Of a stretch of DNA of 64,000 nt, positions 11,613 through 22,910 are shown piece by piece. Position 1 is the first letter of the stretch. Every line of letters starts with the position of its first letter. A program made the translations under genes and the position numbers. Source of the DNA: Gautieria morchelliformis (Eukaryota > Basidiomycota > Agaricomycetes > Gomphales > Gomphaceae); the NCBI GenBank assembly GCA_015179125.1, contig WHVA01000452.1, positions 29,637 to 93,636 of the forward strand, given 5' to 3'. The notes beneath the pieces are model-generated. The model searched no databases, was not told the DNA's origin, and saw only the letters and a list, made by a program, of their open reading frames with translations.

Positions 11613-13350
11613 CCTTTTTTTTTTTTTTTTTTAATCCGATTTTTCGTCTTTTGGGGCGGGGCCCTATGTAAGACGCTGCTACGGGTTGGTTGTGCTATCG
11701 AATCTTTACTTCTCTATCTCCGCTTGTGCTCCTTGGGCGAAGCCCTGGGCATGTCCATGCCTGCAGTGGCGGGGTGGATGGTGCGCTTTGCGTGCGGTGC
11801 GTTCCTTTTTGAGTTCCCTTATCTCTCTCTTCTGCTCTCCCTCCGCTGTCTCTCGCTCCTTGGTCCCAGCTGTCCCTCTCTATCCCCTTCCCTGTTTTCC
11901 TGCTTTGCTCTCGCTATCTCTCCTCCTCCCTCGCTCCTAATCTCCCATGGATCCCTTCGAAGCGTTTCGTTTAGTGTCCTGTATGTACCTGAATAGAGGT
12001 TTCATCGCCTTGGTTTTGCAAGCAGAGTGTTCACCGCTTTCGCCCCCCTCTTGAGCTCTCTCTCTAGCTCCTCGCGCGCGCTGCTGTACACTGGGCTGGG
12101 CACCTGAAAAGGGAATGGTGAACCGTCTCGTCGGCGCCCCTGCATTTCGCGCATGTTGGTGAGTCTGTCTTGCCGATTCTGTGAAGGTGCTTGTTGAGGG
12201 CTACATGGCCAGTTCTTATCTGGATGAGCAGGGTGGCTTGTCTGCGCGCCAGCCCGTCTGTCAGTCTTGCAAAGGCCGCGGATGGCATGGTCCTGTCGAT
12301 CTTGTGTGCTGTGGCCGACCTTGGGGATCTGGTGAAGAGTTCTCTTGCTCTGCACTTGAGCTCTCTCTGGTGCTTCTGTAGCTCTGCTGATCTGCTTATT
12401 GGCATCAGTCCTCTGCACTCTATCGGGATAAACCTCTCTTCGCTACTGTCCCCCTTCGCTGCTTTTTTCGCCTCTTGGTCTGCCCTCTTGTTTCCCCGGA
12501 TCCCTTTGTGTCCTGGTGTCCACCTCACGCAGACCGTGGTGCCTGGTTGTGCCGCCATGACTCCTTCTAGCTGTCTATGGAGAGCGTCAACTAGGTATTG
12601 GGAGGACATCTGTTTTTCCTTCCTCGTGGTTAGTATGGCCACTTGACTGTCCATACCTATCATGTATCTCCTGCTCCGTTTGCTGTTCAGCAACTTTGCA
12701 CCCATCGCAGCCCCTACTAGCTCCGCCTCGAACACGGTATGCTCCTCCTCAGGGCCCAAGTAGAGTCAAACTGCGTGTTCTTCCCTCCCGTTTCTATATA
12801 GCACAGCTGCCGCGCCGACTCCTCCGTCAATATGGGACCCATCTGAGTATACTTGTACTTGATCCGTGTCATTGTTCAGCTCAGCGATGGCTTTCTTCTC
12901 ATCCTCCAGGATTTGGATCTGGAAGGCCGGCGTCCATTTTGGCCCCCGTACTACTGTGTATATTTTCTCCATCTCTCTTGGCTTTAGCTGATAGGCGTGC
13001 AGGATCTCGTGCAGTGAGGTTCGGTGCCTTTTGACGTATCTCGAGGCGGCTCGGTTTATTCTTGGGGTCAATGGATGTGTATCGAGGAGGCACGTGAGCC
13101 TGGTGGCGGCTCTGTGTATGAGCTTGTCTACCAGCAAGTGAAATGGTAATAAGTTCGCGTGTGCATCTAACATGTCACTCGCCGTGGTTCTCATGGCCCC
13201 GGTTATTGCGAGGGCTGCCTGTCTTTGTACTCTGGACAGCTTATTGATGTGGCCCTTCATGCCTTTGCTCCTCACGGTGCCTGGGACTAGAAACACGTCA
13301 GCGGGTCCTCCTGTTAACAGGTATGGCCTTAGCTGTCCACGGCCCACATG
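11613..13350 (-). mobile_element. 5'-truncated Tad/I-type LINE inserted in the methyltransferase gene
   Basis: A 20-base poly-T at 11613-11632 is the poly-A tail of a minus-strand LINE. About 370 bp of 3' UTR (11633-12001) follow, then the C-terminal half of ORF2. The 3' UTR block with GTCTTTTGGGGC next to the tail recurs at 63660-63840. The reverse transcriptase catalytic core is absent, so the copy is 5' truncated. The right border is approximate; no convincing target-site duplication was found. Confidence 0.8.
12002..13347 (-). pseudogene. LINE ORF2, RT thumb and RNase H part
   Basis: Encodes the region after RT (LSRVQRQAALAITGAMRTT, typical of LINE ORF2) followed by RNase HI: YSDGSHIDGG, FEAELVGA, GMDSQVA and HKGIRGNKRADQEAKKAA supply the D-E-D-D acidic set. 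A C-terminal knuckle CAKCRGADETVHHSLFRC is present. A TGA at about 12762 interrupts the RNase H (AV-stop-LYLGP; the paralogue at 49.1 kb has Arg there). A frameshift near 12075 precedes the last codons, ending TLLAKPRR-stop at 12002. Inactive. Confidence 0.88.
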
Positions 13351-13558
13351 GCTATGTCAACGAGTGTGGCCTTATGTCCTTATGTCGACACCTGTGCAAT
13401 GGGTCTTCCTTGGATGGGTGATGGGGATGGGATATGCAATGATATCTTTGTTGGGGTGTGACAGCTTCGAGGATGCCGCTCTCAAGAAGGAATTTGGTGT
13501 GATTTGGGAAGCTTATTGGCACTCATTTCCGTGTAGGTTTATTCCAAGGGTTGTTTGA
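13351..13558 (+). pseudogene. ste14: isoprenylcysteine carboxyl methyltransferase, 3' part
   Basis: Gives a membrane helix (VQWVFLGWVMGMGYAMISLLG) and the conserved ICMT C-terminus EDAALKKEFG...FIPRVV followed by TGA. It continues the protein interrupted at 11612. About 20 residues between the halves are not seen and may have been lost at the LINE junction or be spliced. Confidence 0.75.
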
Positions 13559-14097
13559 TTCGATCATTTGTAAGTACCTTATGATCCAGGAGATTATTCT
13601 CATGCATGAAATGCCTATCTCACATCTGCATGAATACATTCTGGACTACTCGCGGCTCTTGCATAACAGTTCTCAGGAAATTTGGCTACAGAAAAACTAG
13701 GGAATATCTGTATATTTGTCAACCAATGTCATTTCTCGATGAATTCACAAGTGAAGTGTCTCGAAATGCGTCTCCTAAATGCATCTCCTGAGTAACCAGG
13801 CCATGTCCTGCTTGTGACTCACAAGAATAAGAGCATGACCGTAAGAAGGATCGACACTACGGATCAGTGCATAATGCACCCGCACTGAGGAGCTGTTCGT
13901 CAGTGATATGCGCTGTATATGAGTGACGGGCAGTACTCACCGCAGGACACATGGTGGGTGTCTACCCTGCATTGGTGTTTGAGACTGTGAGATACAGGTC
14001 GGCCGTGGACAGCATGAGTCAGCATTGCCAAACGCTGGTGGCCAGTGCTGTTCACCGGCGATTACCACCATTCAGCACCACACGGCACCAACCAGTA
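13559..14097. other. unassigned stretch
   Basis: Only short frames without recognisable motifs. No repeat relation to other parts of the window was noticed. Confidence 0.3.
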
Positions 14098-14378
14098 CAA
14101 CTCCCACTCACTCGAGGATCGAGGGATCTGGAGCATTATACAGATTGGTTCTTTCCTTATTACTGCTGTACTGTTGATCCCTCAAAGGCTCAGAAAACTG
14201 AGAAGGTTCAAAGAGATATCAAGACCCAAGGCCAAGACACAATGTAACCAACAGCTTCTATGATCCATCCGCACACCCATCATCAGAGAAAAGCGGGTAG
14301 TCTATCGGCATCACATAGCGCTCTGTAGCACTTCATAGTGTCATAGAGCCAGCGATAGACTACTTTTTTTCTGATGAT
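14098..14378 (+). repeat. repeat P, copy 1, ending in a fold-back
   Basis: Homologous to the reverse complement of 52702-52985. The last 100 bases (14279-14378) form an inverted repeat with arms ATCATCAGAGAAAAGCGGG...TAGTCTATCG and CGATAGACTACTTTTTTTC..GATGAT. Homology between the two copies stops at the hairpin on one side and continues about 180 bp on the other, so the hairpin looks like an element terminus. Confidence 0.7.
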
Positions 14379-14602
14379 TTATTACACCAATATGGGTACC
14401 CGTGCTTTGCGCGGGGGTGTAGGTAAAACACATCGGTAATGTCAAACGCATTGGGGTAAATAAAATGCATCATGTAAAATATATCCCCTTCTCATGTTTC
14501 CTATGTCCCCTTTATGTCATGTGCTCCCTGTGTGTATATCCTCAAAAGGCGTGATGATTATAAGCATTTTCACCATATGGGGTGTTCATATATACCTATC
14601 AT

Positions 14603-15715
14603 CTACTTCATAAAGGTCTGGGTCATATGCCTCATTATCAGCTGTGTTGCCCAAGCAGCAGGGATACTGACTGAAGGGACTTGAGGAGCTTTTATAAAGT
14701 GTTTCTGTGCTGAACCCTGCACTGCGGTTCTCCCAGTGCACCCCAGTATGCGTAGGGTGTTCCCCAGTGTGTAGTGTGCGTACACAGATACGAACATGCA
14801 GACCTCCCTCTCGACATTTGTGATGGTCCTCGCAGCAACTCTAGACATGAAACTGGTAATGGTCTTGACTGAATCATCAGATATTATAAGATTGCACCTA
14901 TTGTCATAATCCACAGGTTTAAGCTTTGAGAAGGCTTTCATCTCAAAGAACAGGAAAGCGGCTCCATTCCATAGTTGATGTGCCACTTTGGGAGTCACTG
15001 CACTGTCTCAGAACCATGCAGGAATGCCATCAGGAAATTCGTCATAAAAGGACTCATCAAAATAATGGAATCCATGCACCACCAGACACATGTCAAAATT
15101 GAACATGTTACATTCCAGTAACAATTCCTTGCCCTTGTGCATTGTGAAATAGATCCAATAGTGATCTTGGGGATCCTGAATTTTGACAATGCTTTTATAT
15201 GGATATGCCAGCTGATCCTCTGGTGACACTCTCAGAGAACCAGAAACAATACCAAAATCAGAAATGGGGGAAGACCCAAAGTGCAGTTGGATTTGATGTG
15301 CTCCTCTGTCCCTTCCTTTGTTGTTGTTCAGTAAATCCCAAGCATGAGTTGCAAGGCAGACAGATGTGACAATAGCCAGGACATGTCCTTCTCTTGTAAT
15401 GTGTGTCCTCATTTTGCTCTGCACAGCTGCGGTTGGTGCTGTAGGCCACCAATCGCTCCCATCCAAGTCACCTTTTCCAAGCTTGACAATAAAGGCTGTT
15501 GGACCATCAGGGAGTGGTGAATTGATCCCTTCATGTCTGAGGGCTGGGTGCCCCTTGCTCACACTCATGTCAGCTAACTCCATTATGCATGCCAGGACTG
15601 GATAGTATGAAGTCAGATCTATGCAATCTGTTTTGCCTGGTGACCAAAGAGGCGGTTGAACTGCTAATAACCTCAGTAGATAGCATGTCCTCACACATAG
15701 CGTGTCCTCACACAT
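14603..15715 (-). pseudogene. unidentified protein of repeat X
   Basis: A single minus-strand frame of about 370 codons with one in-frame TGA (15008-15010; IPAWF-stop-DSAVTPK). The sequence is protein-like and not low-complexity: LAIVTSVCLATHAWDLLNN, FGSSPISDFGIVSGSLRVSP, DHYWIYFTMHKGKELLLEC, FNFDMCLVVHGFHYFDE. The first residues lie in the minisatellite, so the true start may be an internal Met such as MELADMSVSKGHP. I do not recognise the family. Its position between repeat X ends suggests it is the element's own gene or captured cargo. The TGA lies where Arg (CGA) would be a single transition away. Confidence 0.5.
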
Positions 15716-15835
15716 AGCGTGTCCTCACATGTAGTGTGTCCCTCAAGTATACTGTGCATAGCATGTCCCTGTGAATAGCATGTGTTCCCCAAGTGTAGGG
15801 TGTCCCCTGAGGGTAGCATGTCCCCCATGTGTCCT
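15676..15835. repeat. 17-bp minisatellite of repeat X
   Basis: Units such as TAGCGTGTCCTCACACA and TGTAGGGTGTCCCCTGAG, the same consensus as at 6098-6333. Confidence 0.7.
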
Positions 15836-16008
15836 CACAGTGAAAGTATTGTATAGAAGAGAAATTAAATAAATGACAGAAGTGAATATTAGAGAAATAG
15901 ACTCATATTTGCTAGCAGGGGCTGAAGACAAAGAAAGAGACCACTCACATCCCACCACTCAATGAGATCTATGCTAGTGATGTCTGGCCAGCTTAGCACA
16001 GGAAGACA

Positions 16009-18480
16009 ATGTCGACATGCAGCCTGTCGCTGCTGCTACTGCTGTGCAATGCCTCTGCACTGTCACCCATCGACGCCCTGGAGAGATCAACACTGCCGAC
16101 GCTACCATCCAATTCCACCGAATTCTCCTCGATGACAAGCGGGGCAATGCAGTGCTCAGACGCTACATCAAAATGTGCACCAAGTTTGATGTCTAGCGGG
16201 CCACCGCCACTGTTCGAGGCAGGGCACCAATCAGCAGTGAACCCACTTCCAGCGTCCGACCTTCCATCAACCACAGAACCCAACGCATGACTGCCACTGT
16301 TCGAGGTGGAGCGCCACTCAGCGGAGAACCTGCTTCCAGTGTCCACCCTTCTGTCTGCTGGCTACAGACTTAATTCTCACTCGACCCATTTCATGACTTC
16401 ACACATGTGTCTAACAACTCGTAACGCCTTCCATAACGACTTCATGACTATTTCAATATCTCTCCCTACTCACTTTCTATATCCAAGCCCAATCCAAGCT
16501 GAGGCGCACACATGCACCCATCCAAACCGATTCTGAGTATCCCAGAACATGCACACGTACCTGCACGAGTCACCAAACCCACTAATGAGTCCAAGCCGAG
16601 TCTATACCCAAATCCATACCGCAAGTCGAGTCGAGGTACACAATGAATGTGTACACAGATAGCCATACAGCCGGATCGATCCCATCTCTTATCTCCACCA
16701 TATTTGAGTTGCGTCTATCACTCCTAATCAATCTCGCCTACCTTTTCAGCCTATCCTTCGAGCCACCAAACAAGCACGAACCTTTCCGCCTCATCAGTCA
16801 AGTCATCAGATAAGTACACACCTTTCTATCCTATGTCCAGGCGAGACCGAGCAGGCGAGCTGCAGCGCAGATATACAGTGTCGGCAGAACACATGCACCT
16901 ATTGTACGACCATTTCCTATCATCCTTATCGTCTGTTCTATGTGTCGAGACCCCTGTCCAAGTTATTATAAGTAGTACGCCATGTATGACTGAAAACCAC
17001 TACTAACACAAACCCTTTGATACCTTCTTCAACTTCAAACTTCGAGCTACCCTTCTCCCTTGTGCTGCACATCGAACTCAGCCTCGAGTCTAGGGCCACA
17101 TCCTTATCCTATCCAAAACCCACAGACTCTGTCACCATCAACTGCAGAGCTTGATGCATGAGTCATTCGGAAGCACAAGCCAGAACGTGCAGGGAAAGGG
17201 AACTCAGACAGAACCCTTGGAAGAAGGGGACACAGAGCTGGACTCCGACAGCACCATCTTGATTAGAAAACTTAAGAGAAGACATTCGGACTCTGACACA
17301 TCAGATTCGACTGCGTGAAGCAATAAATGACCTAACAAAGCTAAATTCTCTTGGTGTCAGTGGCAGCGTGATCCCTTTCACACCAGCGCCAACCCAGCCA
17401 AACTCTCTCCCTTAAAGTGAACTATCTCCACGACCTCAAAGTGGCAAGGGATGACCTCATCTCCCAGATTGAATGTCCCAACTTCCCCAACAGCTTATGG
17501 CTCGATGCACTTGCCAATTGTTTCATCAACCTCGATCGGGTCTCTCAGGGTATTACAGCCTTGAATCTGAGCAAAAAGTCATAGAGTCCATCGGCAACGT
17601 TGACATCACCCTCCTCACAGGAGGAGGGTCTCGAGCCCCTTCCAAATCCATCGAATCTCATGGAGACTGCTCAATTGCCTTCGCTGCCACCAAACAAGCC
17701 ATCCTGTACGTTTACCCCCACAGAGCTGAAGAACTCACAGAGTATGAACAGTACATCATCGGACTCTTTGCGGCTCTCCAACATACAACTTTGCACCAAA
17801 GAGTCATCAACCTGGACAAAGCAATTTGAGTGCAGGTCACCAAATATAACCGCCTCTCCCTCATCTCCTTTGGCAAATTCGATGATCTCTCCACCTGACA
17901 CCTCATTGGAGAGAGCTTCCCAATCGCAAGGGAATTCTGTACACCCTGACCTCTTTTTGGCACAGCAGTCCTGATTTGCCAACGTTTCAACGCCAGTCAA
18001 TGCACCGGCGATTCCTGCAAGTACAGACACATCTGTGCCACCTGCTCCAGCAAGCACCCCATCCAGGACTGTGCAAACCAGAGGAGGATCAAACCTCCAA
18101 GTGAGTGTGACTCCCTGCGCTGGGAGCCTCCCAAATGGGCCTGAGGTTTCTTATGGACTGAGCACACGCTGTCCCACTCGCCCTCAGCGGACTCCACAGA
18201 ATTCGCCGACCCATTCCTGATAGTTCCCAACAGCGCTGCAGCTCAAACAATAGCTGCCAATCCAACTTCCAATAGTCACCCCAATCAATGTTGACCATTT
18301 CGAATCACTTCTCTTGTCCCATCCAGACCGACCTCTCATCCACTCTGTCTGCAGGAGTCTTCGTGAAGGAGTATGGCCATATGCTGTCTTAGACGAAACT
18401 GCCCCAGAAACATTTGATTTCTCTGACTGCGACATTTCCGCAGAAGGCCTAGCTTTCCTCCAGGAGCAGTGAGATATCAA
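16009..18480 (+). pseudogene. Gag-like region of DIRS/Ngaro-like element
   Basis: Decayed plus-strand coding sequence in several frames. The clearest part is at about 17960-18075: ICQRFNASQCTGDSCKYRH followed by CATCSSKHPIQDC, a CCCH-like plus CCHC-like zinc-finger pair of the kind found upstream of RT in basidiomycete tyrosine-recombinase elements. Upstream, 17473-17829 (VIESIGNVDITLLTGG, INLDKAI-stop) and scattered pieces back to about 16850 read as remains of the same protein. TGA and TAA stops and frame changes are frequent. The 5' limit is uncertain, and 16009-16850 may not belong to the element. Confidence 0.55.
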
Positions 18481-19888
18481 AATTGCTTCTGGTCACTACT
18501 CTCCTGTATTCAGCTCTGACCTTCTGCCTGGCATGTACAGTTCGCCTCTCAGCATCGTTCCCAAGCCTCATTTGGACAAATTCTGTCTGATTAACAATCT
18601 CAGTGCTGGTCCCCATGCTCTGAACTCCTGGATTGCACATGATGACTTGCGAGTTCGTTTTGATAATTTGCAGGATTTTGGTGTCATTCTCCGCAACCTC
18701 CACAAACAGTACAAGTGTGCTCCTGAGTGGCTCTTCAAGGATGATGTCTCAGGAGCCTACCAGTGCTGGCCCATCCACCCATTCTGGCAACTTAAGCAAA
18801 TCATTACCATTGATGGTCAGCGCCAGGTCGATCATTGCATGCAGTTCAGAATGTTTAGCGCTGTCCATATCTGGTGCACCTTCATGGGACTCGTTATCTG
18901 GGTTGTGATTCACGTCAAAGACATTCCTGATCTTCACCATTATATGGATGATGCCTGGTCTTGTGACATGGACTCCGCTTTAGTCCTTTACAAACCCTAT
19001 GCTATGTGCTATCCTGCTAAACAAGTTCAGCTCCTCCTCCTTTGGGATGAGATCGTGCTCCCTCATGAGCAGCCCAAACAATCCTTCGGGAGAACTCTTC
19101 GCATCATCAGGCTTGATGTAGACTCGCGCGCCCTCTCCATCACCTTTCCATCAGATGGTAAGCGCGACTTGGTATCAGCCATTCAAGCCTTCATTGGCCC
19201 AAGCGTTTTGTGCCATCGCACTCTCCTTCAATGGCAGCGTCTCCTCAGGTGGATGAACTGGTCTCTCAATGTCTTCCCTTTGCTGCGCCCTGCTCTGCAA
19301 TCCTCCTATGCTAAGCTTGAAGGTAAGACCATTGCCTGAGATTCCCTTTACTTAAACCAAGCCATCATTGGTGACATCACCTGGCTTGCTGATACAATTG
19401 CCACTTCTGATGGCCTCTGTCTTGTCAATTCTCTTGTATGGGGACATGCAGATGGTAACCTCATCATCTATTGTGATGCCTCACTTGAAGGCATGGGTTT
19501 TTATGGCCCCGTGTTGGACCATGCCTTCTATTCCCCCATCACTGTGCAGCAGCCTTTAGCACACATTTTCTTTTATGAAGCTCTATGTGTTGTATCCACG
19601 TTACACTTTGTGATTGATCTACAGCCACCTCCGCGCCGCCTTTTAATTTATACCGATTCCATGAACACTGTTAACATGTTCCATTCACTCAAAGCTCATG
19701 CTTTGTATAACTGCCTGCTCCTCTTTTCTGTACGATTACTCCTCCTGCAGACTTCATCCCTTCAAGTTTTCCACATCCCAGGCGCCGACAACACTATCGC
19801 TGACACTGTCTCCCATGGCCTTTTTCATGTCACTGCCTCTTTGCACCCCGCGTTGCACATACACCTTTTCAACCCCCTCGGGATGTGA
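18481..19888 (+). pseudogene. DIRS/Ngaro-like reverse transcriptase and RNase H
   Basis: RT part (18533-19339): SPLSIVPKPH, WLFKDDVSGAYQCWPIHP and HHYMDDAWSCDMD, where YMDD is the catalytic loop, then LLQWQRLLRWMNWSLNVFPLLRPAL. TGA at 19337-19339 (GKTIA-stop-DSLYLN) is a single-codon break, after which the frame continues through TWLADTIATSDGL, IIYCDASLEGMGFYGP and IYTDSMNTVNMFHSL (RNase H-like) to IPGADNTIADTVSHG. The architecture and following recombinase match the DIRS-order elements widespread in agaricomycetes. Confidence 0.85.
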
Positions 19889-19903
19889 TGGGGATGCAGC
19901 ATA

Positions 19904-20905
19904 ATGCTCCTTCCCATCACATGGAGCTGGCAACTGTTCCGGACAGCCTGGTCCTGCGAAAAACTCTGGTATGAATGCGCCGTTGCGCTCGGTCATGCCA
20001 TTGAGCCTTCTACCCGCCTCGCCTACAACTTGCACCTCCAATCTTATTTGTCCTTTTGTAAAATGCATAACTTTACCGTCAAACCTTCCCCTGACATCCT
20101 CAGCCTCTTTGTTGTTTTCATGTCGCACCACATCAAACCTCAGTCTGTTTCCACCTACTTATCCGGCATCTGCAATGGCCTGGAATCTCATTTCCCCAAC
20201 ATCCATGCCACTCACTCCACCCTTATCATCCACCGTTGCCTCACAGGAATGTGCAAATCCTGTGGTGCCTCCATTCCACACCAAAAACATGCACTCACCT
20301 GTGACGACCTTACCGCTCTGCATGCAGCATACAAATCCCCCTCCCATGATGACCACCTCTTCCTTGCCATGCTCCTCACTAGCTTCTTTTCTCTGCTTCA
20401 CCTCAGAGAAATGATCCTTCCTGACTCCCCTTCCAAGCGCTCCTCCAAGAAAATTGTCTCACAATGCTCATTACATTTCCTCGCCGACCAGTTCTCTTTT
20501 CACCTGCCCTATCACAAGGCGGACCACTTCTACCAGTCCAGCATCATAGTTGTTCTTTGCCCATTTCACTTCCCCCTCGACCCCATTCTTTTTATGCAGC
20601 ACCATATTGCCTCCCGCAATTCTCTTTTTCCCTTCCATCCTGAACTCTGGCTCACCTCCTCCAGCTTAACCCCTACTTCCTCTTGGTTCCTCATGCGCCT
20701 CCGCCGCATCCTTGGTCACAATGTAGGTGGCCACTCACTGCACTCTGGTGGTGCTACAGACCTCGCTCTCACCGGCGCTCCTGACAACCTTAGCCAAGGT
20801 ATGGGATGCTGGTCATCCAACACCTTCAAGGTCTACATTCGCAAGCACCCCGTCATCCTGCATGCCCTCATCCACGGCCGCCCCACCTCTGACGCTCCCT
20901 CTTGA
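19904..20905 (+). CDS. tyrosine recombinase of DIRS/Ngaro-like element
   Basis: A 333-residue open frame directly after RT-RNase H. N-terminal SAM-like half: EPSTRLAYNLHLQSYLSFC, then VSTYLSGICNGLE. The catalytic half has LLHLRE (first Arg), GHSLHSGGAT in place of the usual HxxR box, CWSSNTFKVYIRK with the nucleophile Tyr, and the C-terminal NP-like HPVIL. The second catalytic Arg is His here (HSLH instead of HSLR), one CpG-type change from CGC, so the enzyme is probably inactive although the frame is intact. Such recombinases integrate circular cDNA in place of a DDE integrase. The real start may lie slightly upstream in the broken preceding frame. Confidence 0.8.
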   Translation: MLLPITWSWQLFRTAWSCEKLWYECAVALGHAIEPSTRLAYNLHLQSYLSFCKMHNFTVKPSPDILSLFVVFMSHHIKPQSVSTYLSGICNGLESHFPNIHATHSTLIIHRCLTGMCKSCGASIPHQKHALTCDDLTALHAAYKSPSHDDHLFLAMLLTSFFSLLHLREMILPDSPSKRSSKKIVSQCSLHFLADQFSFHLPYHKADHFYQSSIIVVLCPFHFPLDPILFMQHHIASRNSLFPFHPELWLTSSSLTPTSSWFLMRLRRILGHNVGGHSLHSGGATDLALTGAPDNLSQGMGCWSSNTFKVYIRKHPVILHALIHGRPTSDAPS

Positions 20906-20965
20906 AAAACCTTATCCTCTCCCACTTGTTCCTCACTTCCCATTCATTCTTGTACCCCTTCTACT

Positions 20966-21060
20966 TCTGTCGATGAAGTTTTTCCCATGTGGCAGCCTCG
21001 CTGGCGCCGACCTCCCTTTACCACCCTGCTCTAAGCCCTTTGTGCCTCTCAAGGAATTTG
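20966..21060 (+). repeat. split direct repeat of the DIRS/Ngaro-like element, copy 1
   Basis: Starts near CGATGAAGTTTTTCCCA and ends CTCAAGGAATTT. About 95 bp with a direct copy at 21644-21741, placed downstream of the recombinase as the B1-A2-B2 region of Ngaro-type elements would be. Confidence 0.6.
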
Positions 21061-21643
21061 TCCATGTTTAAAAAGGTACGTCTTTACACAGGGCCAATTC
21101 CGCTCCGGCCCACTGGCTTAGTCATCGCACTGACAGTCTTGTTGCACATGATCTTTGCTCTACCCTTGCTCCTTCTTCTATCTCTCACTTTAGCTTAGGG
21201 TGCGCTTCACCCTCCACTGTTACTGATCCGCATTCCGCTGAGCGATGTTTCACTAGCAGGCCTGAGTCCCGCTTTGGCATAGTTGAGCCCACATGGAGTT
21301 CATCATTGTGTCTCAGTGGGGGGCTCACTCAGGCCTTTATCTGTTTTCGCACCAGCGCACCTTCCCTCGCTCAATTGCATTGCACTGTTACTTTTGCACA
21401 GGTACTTTTTCGCTGCTCACATGCTCCACACACACTGACTTCACACAGCTTAGCTTGTTCCATAATTCTGCATTGTTATCGTCTCCCCAGGCACCCCCCC
21501 TCTCTCTTCGTTCGCATCCCTGTGCGGCACGAATGCTTTTTCCCCTAGGGTTTTTTAACGCCTTGTGTCATCATCAGGTACCCCCTCACATACTTGTATC
21601 TTACCCCCATTTCTTTTCTGCGATTACTTGTATTTACACGTGT

Positions 21644-21741
21644 CTGTCCGTCGATAAAGTTTTTCCCACCTGGCAGCCTTGCTGGCGTTGACCTCCCGTT
21701 ACCACCCTGCTCTAAGCCCTTTGCACCACTCAAGGAATTCG
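21644..21741 (+). repeat. split direct repeat of the DIRS/Ngaro-like element, copy 2
   Basis: Direct copy of 20966-21060 at roughly 87% identity by eye. The 580 bp between the copies contain no gene. This probably marks the 3' end of the element. Confidence 0.6.
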
Positions 21742-21955
21742 ACATTTACATATCGCAGGTAAAGGAGAACAAAGAGAGAAGACTATAAAAGATACTGATG
21801 GACACAAATGCACATGCTTGTCCCATCACCCTCTGATGCAAGTGCAGTGACGTCAGTGAAAAGGGACGTGAAATACTCAAAATCAAAATACAACAGGTCA
21901 CGGAAGGCTATAAAGAAAAGTATGCGAAGTCACATCAGTCAGGAAACATTTAATA

Positions 21956-22800
21956 AAGCCACAAGATCAATACGCGTAAAAGGAACCATTGACATTTGGC
22001 AGGGCTGGTAGAAAGCATGTGCTATAGGACATCCATGAACGATCCTGTAAGGAAATGTGGAAATCAAAAGGCAAAGTCTTGCAGTAGACTATAAAGAAAA
22101 TGAATGGGTTTATAACGATGTCCTATACCATCAGTACACATGTGCTCATGCATGCAACGAAACTCAGGTAGGATGTCGATCAGCAAAGGCATAAAAAATA
22201 CCTGAAATGATAGCCATAAAAGGATACCCTGAGGTCCACCTGGGCGCTGAAAGAAGAGGGTGAACTGGGTGATGGAACAGAAATGAGCTTGAGGACATAC
22301 CCCTAGCAGGCCAGGGAAGGCATTGAAAAGACCACCCTCCAAATCCACTGCAAAATTGCACCGGGAGACTTCGCAAAGCCACAAAACCAATAGGCATAAA
22401 AGGAACCATTGACGTTTGGCAGGGCTGGTCATACAACTGCGATAGGATGTCAATGAATGATCACATGAGAAAAAGAGAAAATGAAAAGGCAAGCTCTCAC
22501 AGTAGACTATAAAGAAAAGTAAGGGATTTAGAACCATGTCTTGTATGTTCAGTACAGACATTCTCAGGGTGCAACGAAAATCTGGTAGGATGTCCATCCA
22601 CAAAGGCATAAAAAATACCTGAAAGAGACAGCCATCAAAGGACAGGCAGGTGTCTACATGGGCACAGAAAGAAAGGAGAGGTGAGCAGGGTGATGCAAAG
22701 CAAACGAGGTCATGGATGGACCCCTACTGGGCCAGGGAATGTGGCCAAAGGAGCGCCCTCTTCACACCATACAAAATGGCACCGGGAGACTTCCCACAAT
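21956..22800. repeat. 420-bp tandem repeat, two units
   Basis: The landmark AAAGGAACCATTGAC occurs at 21978 and 22398; GTAGGATGT..ATC and GCACCGGGAGACTTC recur with the same spacing. Units approximately 21956-22375 and 22376-22800. No coding potential recognised. Confidence 0.75.
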
Positions 22801-22910
22801 CCAAACGGACGGAATGATGGGAAGGGGTGGGGAGGGGATGACAAGAAAAAGCACTGCAGGCAATGGCAAAGGAGTTGAGACATGGCATACAGTTTACCCC
22901 CCCATGAGAC

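Larger units (their letters stand above)
14395..15840 (-). repeat. repeat X, copy B (with ORF)
   Basis: Starts ACCCGTGCTTTGCGCGGGGGTG, like copy A at 5199, with the same GTAAAACACAT and GTCAAACGCATT sequence after it. It ends in the same GTGTCC minisatellite (15676-15835). Unlike copy A it holds a 370-codon minus-strand frame. No terminal inverted repeats or target duplication could be established. Confidence 0.5.

Noticed and set aside
11613..11996. Plus-strand frames rich in Leu/Ser/Pro over the LINE 3' UTR
   Set aside because: This is the complement of the LINE 3' UTR and tail. The apparent signal-like peptide is an artefact of C/T-rich sequence.
16009..16290. Plus-strand frame starting MSTCSLSLLLLLCNASA as a secreted protein
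   Set aside because: No continuation and no splice context. An overlapping frame reads better as decayed element sequence, so it was not called as a gene.
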